Below are positions 1 to 9,276 of a DNA stretch of 64,000 bases, in pieces. Made by a program: the position numbers and the translations under genes. How positions within the stretch are numbered: position 1 is the stretch's first letter; every line of letters begins with the position of its first letter. The DNA is from Palauibacter sp965207805. Its GTDB lineage: Bacteria > Gemmatimonadota > Gemmatimonadetes > Palauibacterales > Palauibacteraceae. The notes under the pieces are model-generated. The model was not told the DNA's origin. It searched no databases and worked only from the letters and a program-made list of their open reading frames with translations. The stretch covers positions 930,001-994,000 of the forward strand of contig OZ242312.1 of assembly GCA_965207805.1 (NCBI GenBank). Direction: 5' to 3'.

Positions 1-648
1 CCGGAGGATCTTCTCTCGGTGGCCGACGCCTCGCCCGTGCGCTGCATCGACGCCGATGCGACCGCCGCGATGATCGACGCGATCGATGCCGCGCGTCGGG
101 CGGGCGATTCGCTGGGAGGCGTGTTCGAGGTCGTCGCGCGTGGTGTTCCCGTGGGGCTCGGGAGCCACGTCACCTGGGAGACCCGCCTCGGTGGCCGGAT
201 CGGCGGCGCGATGATGTCGATCCACGCGATGAAGGGCGTAGAGATCGGCATGGGATTCGAAGCCGCGCGTCGCCGGGGGTCCGATGTCCACGACGAGATC
301 GAGCGGGATCCGGCGCGTCGCGAGAGCGGTGGCTACCGGCGGCGGCGGAACAACGCGGGAGGCCTGGAAGGGGGGATGACGACGGGCGGCGACATCGTCG
401 CTCGCGTGGCGATGAAGCCGCTCAGTTCGCTGCGCCGCCCTCTGGACAGCGTGGACACCCGGACCGGAGAACCCGCCAAGGCGGTCCGCGAGCGCAGCGA
501 CGTGTGTGCGGTGCCGGCCGCCGGGATCGTCGGGGAGGCGATGATGGCGCTGGTGCTGGCGGACGCGTGGATCGAGAAGTTCGGCGGCGACAGCCTCGCG
601 GAAATGCGTTCCAACGTGGAAAGCTACCTCGCCCGGATCGGGACGTGA
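1..648 (+). CDS. aroC: Chorismate synthase, C-terminal part (5' end outside window)
   Basis: Chorismate synthase converts 5-enolpyruvylshikimate 3-phosphate to chorismate, the last step of the shikimate pathway, using reduced FMN in the cytoplasm. The visible 215 or so residues hold the family's C-terminal signatures: SPVRC, GDSLGG, RRRNNAGGLEGGM, AMKPL, ERSDVCAVPAA and EKFGGDSL. The frame is open to base 1, so the start lies upstream; a GTG at 19 is in frame but is not the true start because conserved sequence must precede it. The stop is one base before the GTG of shikimate kinase, so the two aromatic biosynthesis genes are very likely co-transcribed. Confidence 0.96.
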   Translation, partial: PEDLLSVADASPVRCIDADATAAMIDAIDAARRAGDSLGGVFEVVARGVPVGLGSHVTWETRLGGRIGGAMMSIHAMKGVEIGMGFEAARRRGSDVHDEIERDPARRESGGYRRRRNNAGGLEGGMTTGGDIVARVAMKPLSSLRRPLDSVDTRTGEPAKAVRERSDVCAVPAAGIVGEAMMALVLADAWIEKFGGDSLAEMRSNVESYLARIGT

Positions 649-649
649 C

Positions 650-1225
650 GTGTCGAGCGTGCCCCGAAGGATCTGGCTCGTCGGGCTCTCCGGGGCGGGG
701 AAGAGCACCATAGGTCCTCTGCTCGCGCAGCGGCTGGGGTATCGCTATGTGGATCTCGACCGTGAAGTCGAGGAACTGGCGGGGGAGACGATCCCTCACC
801 TGTTCCGCGTCGGCGGGGAAGCGGAGTTCCGGCGGCTCGAGGCCAGGGCCGCGTCCCGGACGGCGCGGGCGACGGATGTCGTCGTGGCGACCGGGGGCGG
901 GTGGATGGCGCGCCGGGACATCGACCGTACGTCGGGCGGCCGGGTACGCGTCTGGTTGCGCGTGCGTCCCGAGACCGCGATCCATCGCCTCTCCCGGGAG
1001 GGTGCCGAGGCCCGGCCGCTGCTGGCCGGACCCGACCCCGCGACCGCGCTCGCCACGCTGCTCGCGGCGCGGGAGGCCGCCTACGCGGAAGCCGAGGTGG
1101 TGCTGGAGACGGATGGACGGGAACCGGAAGATGTCGTGGAGGTAGCGCTGAGACGTCTGCGGAGTTTCGCCGCCCGCCCGCAGGCGGACAGGGAAGGACA
1201 AACGGAAGGACAACAGGAGAGTTGA
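650..1225 (+). CDS. aroK: Shikimate kinase
   Basis: Phosphorylates shikimate at the 3-hydroxyl with ATP. The 191-residue protein has the P-loop GLSGAGKST near residue 12, the DLD pair for magnesium and shikimate binding shortly after, the ATGGG shikimate-binding loop near residue 80, and RPLL in the lid region. The tail after about residue 175 is polar and low in complexity (QADREGQTEGQQES) and is probably disordered. The GTG at 650 follows the aroC stop by one base; a second GTG at 659 is possible. The aroC-aroK pairing supports the call. topA follows 10 bp downstream. Confidence 0.95.
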   Translation: MSSVPRRIWLVGLSGAGKSTIGPLLAQRLGYRYVDLDREVEELAGETIPHLFRVGGEAEFRRLEARAASRTARATDVVVATGGGWMARRDIDRTSGGRVRVWLRVRPETAIHRLSREGAEARPLLAGPDPATALATLLAAREAAYAEAEVVLETDGREPEDVVEVALRRLRSFAARPQADREGQTEGQQES

Positions 1226-1235
1226 GAGACCGCCC

Positions 1236-3791
1236 GTGAATCTCGTCATCGTGGAGTCGCCCGCGAAGGCCCGCACCCTGGAATCGTATCTCGGGGCCGG
1301 CTTCAGCGTGCAGGCATCCGTCGGCCACGTCCGGGACCTTCCCCGGAGCGGCCTCGGCGTCGACGTCGAAAATGGGTTCGAGCCGGAGTACGTCACGATC
1401 GAGGGAAAGGAACCCGTCCTCCGGAAGCTGCGCGCGGCGGCGGCGAAAGCGGATTCCATCCTTCTCGCCACGGACCCCGACCGGGAGGGCGAGGCGATCG
1501 CCTACCATATCGTGGAGGCCCTGACCGCGCGGAAGCGCGCGCTTCGAGAGCGGTTCCGCCGCATTACGTTCAACGAGATCACCAGGAGTGCCGTACTCGA
1601 GGCGCTCGAGCGGCCGGGAGAGATCGACCTCCCCCGCATCGAGGCCCAGCAGGCGCGCAGGATTCTGGATCGTCTCGTCGGGTACAGGGTCTCTCCGCTT
1701 CTGTGGAAGAAGATCAAACCCGGACTCTCCGCGGGCCGCGTCCAGTCGGTCGCCGTCCGCCTGCTGGTGGAGCGCGAACGGGAGCGGCGCGCGTTCCGGA
1801 GCGGCGCCTGGTGGCGTTTGCGCGCGCACCTCGCCGCGGACGGTGGCGCCTTCACGGCCGATCTGGCCGCACTCGACGGCGTGGGGATCGCGACGGGCCG
1901 GGATTTCGATGAGCGCACCGGCACTCTCAAGTCCGGCCGCAAGGTCGTCCTGCTGGACCGGGAACGCGCCGAGGCGCTCCGCGCGCGATTGGCCGACGCG
2001 ACCTTCACCGTCGTCAGCCTGCAGGAGAAGCGGTCGAAGCGGAGCCCGTATCCTCCGTTCACGACGGCGACCCTCCAGCAGGAGGCCAACCGCAAGCTGA
2101 ACCTCGGGGCCCGGGAGACGATGCGGATCGCCCAGGCGCTCTACGAGGCCGGCCGCATCACCTACATGAGGACCGATTCGGTTACGCTCTCCGAAGCCGC
2201 GATCACGGCGATTCGCAGCCGCGTCGCGACCCGGTATGGGAAGGAGTATCTGAGCCCGGCCCCACGGCGCTACAAGACGAAGTCCCGCTCGGCGCAGGAG
2301 GCCCACGAGGCGATTCGCCCGGCCGGCACCGACATGCGGACCGCCAATGAACTCGGACTCACCGGCCGGCAGAAGGCGCTTTACGAACTGATCTGGAGAC
2401 GCGCGGTCGCGACGCAGATGGCGGATGCCCGGCTGCGGCACCTGAAGGTGCACGTGGATGCGGAGGAGGCGCGCTTCCGCGCCGCGGGGAAAGTAATCGA
2501 GTTCCCCGGCTTCTTCCGCGCCTACGTCGAAGGCTCCGATGACCCGGACGCGGCGCTGGAGAACCAGGAAACCGTTCTCCCCGACATGCGGGAAGGTCAG
2601 ACGCTCGAGAACCGCAAGCTGGAGAGTCGGAAGCACGAGACGAAGCCGCCCCCCCGCTTCACGGACGCGGCGCTCGTGAAGGAACTGGAGGCGGACGGCA
2701 TCGGGCGTCCCTCCACGTACGCCGCCATCATCTCGACCGTCGTCGATCGAGGGTACGCGGTGCGGCAGAACAAGCAGCTCGTCCCCACCTTCATCGCGTT
2801 CGCGGTGACCGGCCTGCTGGAGGATCACTTCCCGAACCTCGTCGACACCGGGTTCACGTCCGAGATGGAGGAGGCGCTGGACGAAATCGCTCGCGGCAAC
2901 GTGGACTGGCGCGCCTACCTCGGGGACTTCTACAGCGGGGGAGAGGGTCTCGAGGCGCGACTTGTCGAGCGCGAAGCGGCCATCGACCCGCGCGAGGCCT
3001 CGACCGTGCGGCTCCAGGACCTCACTCCCCGCGTGCGGATCGGCCGCTACGGGCCCTTCCTCGAACTCGAGAAGAACGGCGACCGGCTCACCGCGTCCCT
3101 CCCCGACGACGTGGCCCCGGCCGACCTCAGCGAGGAACAGGCGATCGATCTCCTCCGGAAGCGGGCGGAGGGTCCGGATCGTCTCGGGGAGGACCCCGAT
3201 TCCGGAGAGACCATCTACCTCATGGAGGGGCGCTTCGGCCCTTACGTACAGCGGGGCGAGAGGGAGGACGGGAGGAAGCCGAAACGTGCCTCTCTCCCGA
3301 AGAACGTTCGGCCCGAGGACGTGTCGCTGGCGACGGCGCTCAAACTGCTCGCCATGCCGGCCCCGCTGGGCTCCCACCCGGAAAGCGGGGACCCGGTAAA
3401 GGTGGGGATCGGGCGCTACGGCCCGTACGTCGTCCACCAGTCGGACTATCGTTCACTGACGGAGAACGACGATCCGCTCGAGATCACGTTTGAGCGCGCC
3501 ATGGAACTGCTCTCCGCGCCCAAGACGCGGGGCCGCCGGGCGAGCGCCACACCGCTGCGCGAAGTCGGCGCGCACCCGGATGACGGCGAGTCGATCGCCA
3601 TCTTCAAGGGTCGCTACGGCCCCTATGTGAAACACGGCAAGACGAACGCTTCGCTGCCCAAAGGGACCGAGCCCGATGAGGTCACGCTGGACGTGGCGCT
3701 GGATCTGCTGAGGAAGCGGAAGGAGCGCGAAGCGACCAGAAAGGCGGGGGGGCGGCGCGGCGGCCCCCGCAAGAAGTCGTCGAGAAAATGA
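1236..3791 (+). CDS. topA: DNA topoisomerase I (type IA)
   Basis: Relaxes negative supercoils by cutting one strand through a 5'-phosphotyrosine link. The Toprim domain opens the protein (VIVESPAKART, then DPDREGEAIAYH), and the active-site tyrosine is about residue 310 in GRITYMRTDS. Instead of the cysteine zinc ribbons of the E. coli enzyme, the last 260 residues carry at least four repeats with a G-R-[YF]-G-P-[YF] core (near residues 596, 667, 728 and 794), as in many non-proteobacterial enzymes. The tail is very basic (RKAGGRRGGPRKKSSRK). Translation starts at GTG. The stop overlaps the xerC start by 4 nt. Confidence 0.96.
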   Translation: MNLVIVESPAKARTLESYLGAGFSVQASVGHVRDLPRSGLGVDVENGFEPEYVTIEGKEPVLRKLRAAAAKADSILLATDPDREGEAIAYHIVEALTARKRALRERFRRITFNEITRSAVLEALERPGEIDLPRIEAQQARRILDRLVGYRVSPLLWKKIKPGLSAGRVQSVAVRLLVERERERRAFRSGAWWRLRAHLAADGGAFTADLAALDGVGIATGRDFDERTGTLKSGRKVVLLDRERAEALRARLADATFTVVSLQEKRSKRSPYPPFTTATLQQEANRKLNLGARETMRIAQALYEAGRITYMRTDSVTLSEAAITAIRSRVATRYGKEYLSPAPRRYKTKSRSAQEAHEAIRPAGTDMRTANELGLTGRQKALYELIWRRAVATQMADARLRHLKVHVDAEEARFRAAGKVIEFPGFFRAYVEGSDDPDAALENQETVLPDMREGQTLENRKLESRKHETKPPPRFTDAALVKELEADGIGRPSTYAAIISTVVDRGYAVRQNKQLVPTFIAFAVTGLLEDHFPNLVDTGFTSEMEEALDEIARGNVDWRAYLGDFYSGGEGLEARLVEREAAIDPREASTVRLQDLTPRVRIGRYGPFLELEKNGDRLTASLPDDVAPADLSEEQAIDLLRKRAEGPDRLGEDPDSGETIYLMEGRFGPYVQRGEREDGRKPKRASLPKNVRPEDVSLATALKLLAMPAPLGSHPESGDPVKVGIGRYGPYVVHQSDYRSLTENDDPLEITFERAMELLSAPKTRGRRASATPLREVGAHPDDGESIAIFKGRYGPYVKHGKTNASLPKGTEPDEVTLDVALDLLRKRKEREATRKAGGRRGGPRKKSSRK

Positions 3792-4732
3792 CCCGGACGT
3801 CGGCGCCCGCCGATGCGCGAGCGCGAGCCCGGCGCGCATGGGTCGACGACTTCCTTCGCTACGCCCGCGCCGAGCGCCGACTGTCCCCCAGCACCGTGTC
3901 CGCATACCGTCGCGACCTCGTCCAGTTCGAGGCCTTCGTGAGCGCGTACGAGGGGACGCACGACTGGGGCTGGGCGGACGTCCATCGGGTGTCCATCCGT
4001 TCCTTCATGGGAGACCTCGAGCTGCGCGGGCTGAAACGTTCCTCCATCGCCCGCAAGCTCGCCGCCGTGCGCGCCTTCTTCGCCTTCCTCCAGCGCACGG
4101 ACCGGGTGGAGGCCAGCCCGGCCCGGCTCGTCCGCACCCCCCGCCGGGACCGGACGCTGCCGGCCTTCCTGAGCGAAGAGGACGCCCGCGAGCTGCTCGA
4201 CACCGCCGGCGCGGCGGCGCGGCGGGACGGATCCGCGGTGGCGCTTCGGCGCTGGGCGGTCCTCGAGTTGCTTTATTCGTGCGGACTGCGGCTGGCGGAG
4301 GTGCACGGCCTCGACGTGACCGCCGTGGACCGCCACACCGGGCAGGTCCGCGCGCTCGGCAAGGGCGGGAAGGAGCGTGTGATCCCTCTCGGCCGGCGCG
4401 CATCGGAAGCGCTCGGCGCCTATTTCGGAAAACGGGGGGAGAGCGCCTCCCGCGCCGCGTTCCTCTCCGTTCGCGGCACCCGCCTCTCGCGGCGGCAGAT
4501 CCAGCGCGACGTGACGGCCCAACTCGCGCGAGTCGCGGACGGCGACCGGCTGACCGCACATTCGCTGCGCCACTCCTTCGCGACCCACCTTCTGGACCGG
4601 GGGGCGGACCTCGTCTCGGTGAAGGAGATGCTGGGACACGCGAGCCTGAGCACCACCCGGATCTACACGCACACATCCGTCGACCGCCTCAAGCGCGTAC
4701 ACTCCCGGGCCCATCCACGCGGAGGAGAATGA
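3788..4732 (+). CDS. xerC: Tyrosine recombinase XerC-type
   Basis: A 314-residue site-specific recombinase of the Xer family, which resolves chromosome dimers at dif. An N-terminal SAM-like core-binding domain (RLSPSTVSAYRRDL) precedes the catalytic domain: Arg in SCGLRLAEVHGLD, Lys in GKGGKERVIPLG, HSLRHSFATHLLDRG, the LGHAS motif, and the nucleophile in TRIYTHTS. It overlaps topA by 4 nt and is followed five bases later by hslV. The order topA-xerC(codV)-hslV-hslU is widespread in bacteria, which supports a housekeeping Xer role; the phage-type integrase at 23.2 kb is quite different. XerC and XerD are hard to separate by sequence alone; context favours XerC/CodV. Confidence 0.9.
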   Translation: MTRTSAPADARARARRAWVDDFLRYARAERRLSPSTVSAYRRDLVQFEAFVSAYEGTHDWGWADVHRVSIRSFMGDLELRGLKRSSIARKLAAVRAFFAFLQRTDRVEASPARLVRTPRRDRTLPAFLSEEDARELLDTAGAAARRDGSAVALRRWAVLELLYSCGLRLAEVHGLDVTAVDRHTGQVRALGKGGKERVIPLGRRASEALGAYFGKRGESASRAAFLSVRGTRLSRRQIQRDVTAQLARVADGDRLTAHSLRHSFATHLLDRGADLVSVKEMLGHASLSTTRIYTHTSVDRLKRVHSRAHPRGGE

Positions 4733-4737
4733 AGAGC

Positions 4738-5295
4738 ATGATACGAGCCACGACGATCCTCTGCGTTCGGGTCGGAGGGGAGGTCGCGATGGCGGGGGAT
4801 GGCCAGGTGACCATGGGAGAAACCGTCGTCAAGGCGAAGGCGAGCAAGCTCCGCACGATGCGCGATGGCCGGATCCTGGCGGGCTTCGCCGGCGGTGTCG
4901 CCGATGCCCTCACCCTGTTCGAGAAGTTCGAGGCGCAACTCGAACGCTACCCTCGCCACCTCACCCGCGCGGCGGTCGAACTCGCGAAGGAGTGGCGGAG
5001 CGACCGCTATCTTCGGCGGCTCGAGGCGCTCCTCGCCGTCGCCGACCGGGAGACGAGCCTGCTCATCGCCGGCACGGGAGAGGTCATCGAACCGGACGAC
5101 GGCATTCTCGCGCTCGGCTCCGGCGGGCCGCACGCGCTCGCCGCGGCGCGGGCCCTCGCACGCCGGACGGAGTTGCCGGCCGCGGAAGTGGCTCGGCAGG
5201 CCCTCGAGATCGCGGCGGAGATCTGCGTGTACACGAACCGGGAGATCACGGTACTTGAGCTCTCGAGCGACGACGCCAACGGGAACGAGCCATGA
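4738..5295 (+). CDS. hslV: ATP-dependent protease peptidase subunit HslV
   Basis: Proteolytic core of the HslUV (ClpYQ) chaperone-protease, an N-terminal-nucleophile enzyme related to proteasome beta subunits. The 185-residue product shows the family core MAGDGQVTMG, GFAGGVADA, ELAKEWR, GSGGPHALAAARAL and EICVYTN. Two ATGs compete: 4729, which overlaps the xerC stop but has the Shine-Dalgarno GGAGGAG right against it, and 4738, which has the same site about 10 nt upstream. The second is chosen. The product then begins MIRATTIL; aligned to HslV (MTTIV), the catalytic threonine is Thr5, so a four-residue leader must be removed. It overlaps hslU by 4 nt. Confidence 0.94.
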   Translation: MIRATTILCVRVGGEVAMAGDGQVTMGETVVKAKASKLRTMRDGRILAGFAGGVADALTLFEKFEAQLERYPRHLTRAAVELAKEWRSDRYLRRLEALLAVADRETSLLIAGTGEVIEPDDGILALGSGGPHALAAARALARRTELPAAEVARQALEIAAEICVYTNREITVLELSSDDANGNEP

Positions 5296-6746
5296 CGATC
5301 GATATCAGCCCCGCCCCGGATCCCGGTGACCCCGGCATCGCGGCGGCGCTCACCCCGCGACAGATCGTCGAGGAACTCGACCAGTACATCATCGGACAGG
5401 ACGAGGCGAAAAAGGCCGTCGCGATCGCGCTCCGCAACCGCTGGCGCCGGCAGAACGTCGACGAAGGGATGCGCGAGGAAATCCTCCCCAACAACATCAT
5501 CCTCATCGGCCCGACCGGCGTGGGGAAGACCGAGATCGCCCGCCGCCTCTCCCGGCTCGCCGGGGCCCCGTTCATCAAGGTCGAGGCTTCGAAGTTCACC
5601 GAAGTCGGCTACGTCGGCCGTGATGTGGAGTCGATGATCCGGGATCTCGTCGAGATCGCCATCAAGCTCGTTCGCGAGGAGCAGGAGGCCCGGCACGGGG
5701 AGATCGCCGACCGGAGGGTCGAGGAGCGGCTCCTCGACCTTCTTCTCCCTCCCGTGGCGGAGGGTGAGTCCGCGGCCGGTCCCGGCGGGGGCGCGCAGCG
5801 GCAGTTCGTCGTGTCGCTCGCGGGACAGGCATCCGAGACCCGCTCCGACGAGCCTTCCGAGCAGCGCAAGCAGCGCACGCGAGAGAAGCTCCGCGGCCTG
5901 CTGCGCGACGGCATGCTCGATGAGCGGGAGGTCGAAGTCGAGGTCAGTGAAAGCGCGGTCCCGATGCTGGATGTGGGGGGCGGCATGGAAAGCCTGGACT
6001 TCAACGTCGGGGAAGTCCTCAAGGGCGTTCTGCCGAAGAAGACACGCCGCCGCCGGGTCACGGTAGCGGACGCCCGCCGGATCCTCCGCTCCGAGGAACT
6101 CGCGAACCTGGTGGACATGGAAGAGGTCACGGAGCAGGCGCTTCGCCGGACCGAGAGCATGGGGATCGTCTTCCTCGACGAGATCGACAAGGTCGCCGGG
6201 AAGCACGGCGGAACCGGACCCGACGTGTCCCGCGAGGGCGTGCAGCGCGACCTCCTGCCCATCGTCGAGGGGTCCACGGTCCAGACGCGGTACGGGATGG
6301 TGCGCACGGACCATATCCTGTTCATCGCCGCCGGGGCCTTCCACATCGCGAAGCCCTCGGATCTCATCCCCGAACTCCAGGGCCGGTTCCCGATCCGCGT
6401 GGAACTCGAGAGCCTGGATGCGGAGGCGTTCACCCGCATCCTCCAGGAGCCTCGCTACGCCCTCCTTGCACAGTACCAGGCACTCGTGGAGACCGAGTCC
6501 GCCCGGCTCGAGTTCGAGGAGAGCGCGGTCCGCGAGATCGCCCGCATCGCGAGCCATGTGAACGAAAGGACGGAGAACATCGGCGCCCGGCGTCTCCATA
6601 CCGTGCTCAGCACGCTCCTGGAGAAGATCCTCTTCGATCTGCCGGAAGCGCGGGCGAACGAGACGATCGCCATCGACGCCGACTTCGTGCAGGATCGTCT
6701 GTCGCGGATCGCGGACGACGAAGATCTGCGACGGTATATCCTCTGA
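5292..6746 (+). CDS. hslU: HslU ATPase subunit of the HslUV protease
   Basis: AAA+ unfoldase that feeds substrates to HslV. The 484-residue protein begins its conserved region with LTPRQIVEELDQYIIGQDEAKKA, then Walker A GPTGVGKTE near residue 74, the EVGYVGRDVESM pore region, an intermediate I-domain from about 110 to 240, Walker B VFLDEIDK, and a sensor region around LQGRFPIRVEL. It ends in LRRYIL, the C-terminal tail that in this family inserts into HslV to activate it. The ATG overlaps the hslV stop by 4 nt, giving translational coupling of the two subunits. Confidence 0.96.
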   Translation: MTIDISPAPDPGDPGIAAALTPRQIVEELDQYIIGQDEAKKAVAIALRNRWRRQNVDEGMREEILPNNIILIGPTGVGKTEIARRLSRLAGAPFIKVEASKFTEVGYVGRDVESMIRDLVEIAIKLVREEQEARHGEIADRRVEERLLDLLLPPVAEGESAAGPGGGAQRQFVVSLAGQASETRSDEPSEQRKQRTREKLRGLLRDGMLDEREVEVEVSESAVPMLDVGGGMESLDFNVGEVLKGVLPKKTRRRRVTVADARRILRSEELANLVDMEEVTEQALRRTESMGIVFLDEIDKVAGKHGGTGPDVSREGVQRDLLPIVEGSTVQTRYGMVRTDHILFIAAGAFHIAKPSDLIPELQGRFPIRVELESLDAEAFTRILQEPRYALLAQYQALVETESARLEFEESAVREIARIASHVNERTENIGARRLHTVLSTLLEKILFDLPEARANETIAIDADFVQDRLSRIADDEDLRRYIL

Positions 6747-6772
6747 ACGGAGACCCGAGGACTCACGAAGCC

Positions 6773-7686
<914 letters not shown>

Positions 7687-7690
<4 letters not shown>

Positions 7691-9276
7691 AGGACCTGAA
7701 AGAGACCCCGCTGTTCGAAGAACACGTCCGGCTGGGCGGTAAGATCGTCCCCTTCGCCGGGTACGCGATGCCCGTGCAGTATCCGACCGGCATCAGGGCC
7801 GAACACCATGCCGTGCGCGAGAAGGCGGGCCTGTTCGACGTCTCCCACATGGGAGAGTTCCGCGTGCGCGGTGAGGGCGCGCGGGCGTTCGTAGCCTACG
7901 CGACGACGAACGACCCCTCGCGCCTGGAGCCGGGAGACGCCCAGTACAGCGCGATGTGCCACGAGACCGGCGGTGTCATCGACGACCTCATCGTCTACTG
8001 CATGGGCGAGGCGGATTATCGGCTCGTCGTGAACGCGGCCAACATGGCCAAGGACTGGGCGCATCTCAGCGGCCTCGCGCGCGGCTTCGACGTGGAAATG
8101 ACGGACGAGAGCGATGAGATCGCCCTCCTTGCCCTCCAGGGGCCGCTGGCCGAGGTGACGCTCGGACCGCTGACCGACCAGCCGCTGGCGGAGATCGACT
8201 ACTACCGGTTCGTGCACGGCGACGTCGCGGGCGCGCCATGCGTCATCAGCCGGACCGGGTACACGGGGGAGATCGGGTTCGAACTCTACATGCCGAATGC
8301 GTACGCGGTGCCGACGTGGCGAGCGCTCGTCGCGGCCGGCGCTGTTCCCACCGGTCTCGGAGCCCGCGACTCGCTCCGGCTCGAGATGGGCTACGCGCTC
8401 TACGGCAACGACGTGGACGACGAGACGACCGCGCTCGAGGCCGGACTCGGGTGGCTCGTGAAGCACGCCAAAGGCGACTTCATGGGCGCGGAAGCCCTCG
8501 CCGCGCAGCGCGCCGCCGGCCTCACGCGAAAGCTGCGCTTCCTGAAACTGCTTGAGCGGGGCTTCCCGCGGCCGGGCTACGACGTCCGATTCGAGGGGGA
8601 GGCCGTCGGCGTAGTCCGCAGCGGCACCGTGAGTCCTTCCATGGGGCACGGGATCGCGACGGTCTATCTCCCGGCCGCCGCCGGGTTCGGCGACGCGGTC
8701 GAAGTCATGATCCGGGGGAAGGCGATCGCGGCCGAGGTCGTGCGTCCGCCCTTCTACCCGCGTGGCTCGCTGCACCGGATCGCGCCGCGGATCGCGGTCA
8801 TGACGATCTCCGACGGCGTACACGCCGGCGAGCGGGAAGATGGTTCCGGGGCCCTCATCAGGACGTGGATTCGGGGGCGTGCCTACTCGCTGTCCGGCGC
8901 CGACGTCGTGCCCGACGAGAGCGCCGCCATCGCCGCCCGCCTGCTGCACTGGTGCGACGTACGGGGGGTCGACGTCGTTCTCACGACGGGCGGGACCGGG
9001 CTCGCGGTGCGCGACGTGACGCCCGAGGCGACGCGCACTGTCGTCGAGCGCGAGGCGCCGGGGATCGCAGAGATGCTGCGCCGCGCCGGCGCCGAGTCCA
9101 CGCCGCACGCCGCGCTGGGCCGCGGACTGGCGGGAATCCGCGGCGAGACGCTCGTGATCAATCTGCCCGGGAGCCCGGGCGGCGTCTCCGACAGCCTCGC
9201 CGCGCTCGAGTCCGTGATCGACCACGCGGTCGATCTGCTACGCGGCGATACCGTGCACGAGTCTCCGGGCGGCTGA
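7687..9276 (+). CDS. gcvT: Aminomethyltransferase (glycine cleavage T protein) fused to a MogA/MoaB molybdopterin adenylyltransferase domain
   Basis: One 529-residue frame joins two enzymes. Residues 1 to about 363 are GcvT, the tetrahydrofolate-dependent subunit of glycine cleavage: MPVQYPTGI, FDVSHMGEF, SRTGYTGEIGFELY, the ARDSLRLEMGYALYG region, and the PPFYPRG end that usually closes this protein. After about four residues comes a MogA/MoaB domain (about 367 to 525): IAVMTISDGVHAGEREDGSG, TTGGTGLAVRDVTPEAT and NLPGSPGG, which in that family binds molybdopterin and ATP. No in-frame ATG, GTG or TTG gives a full-length separate MogA; ATG 8800 would cut its first strand. A real fusion is therefore likeliest. 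The GTG start overlaps argF by 4 nt, and no gcvH or gcvP is nearby. Confidence 0.88.
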
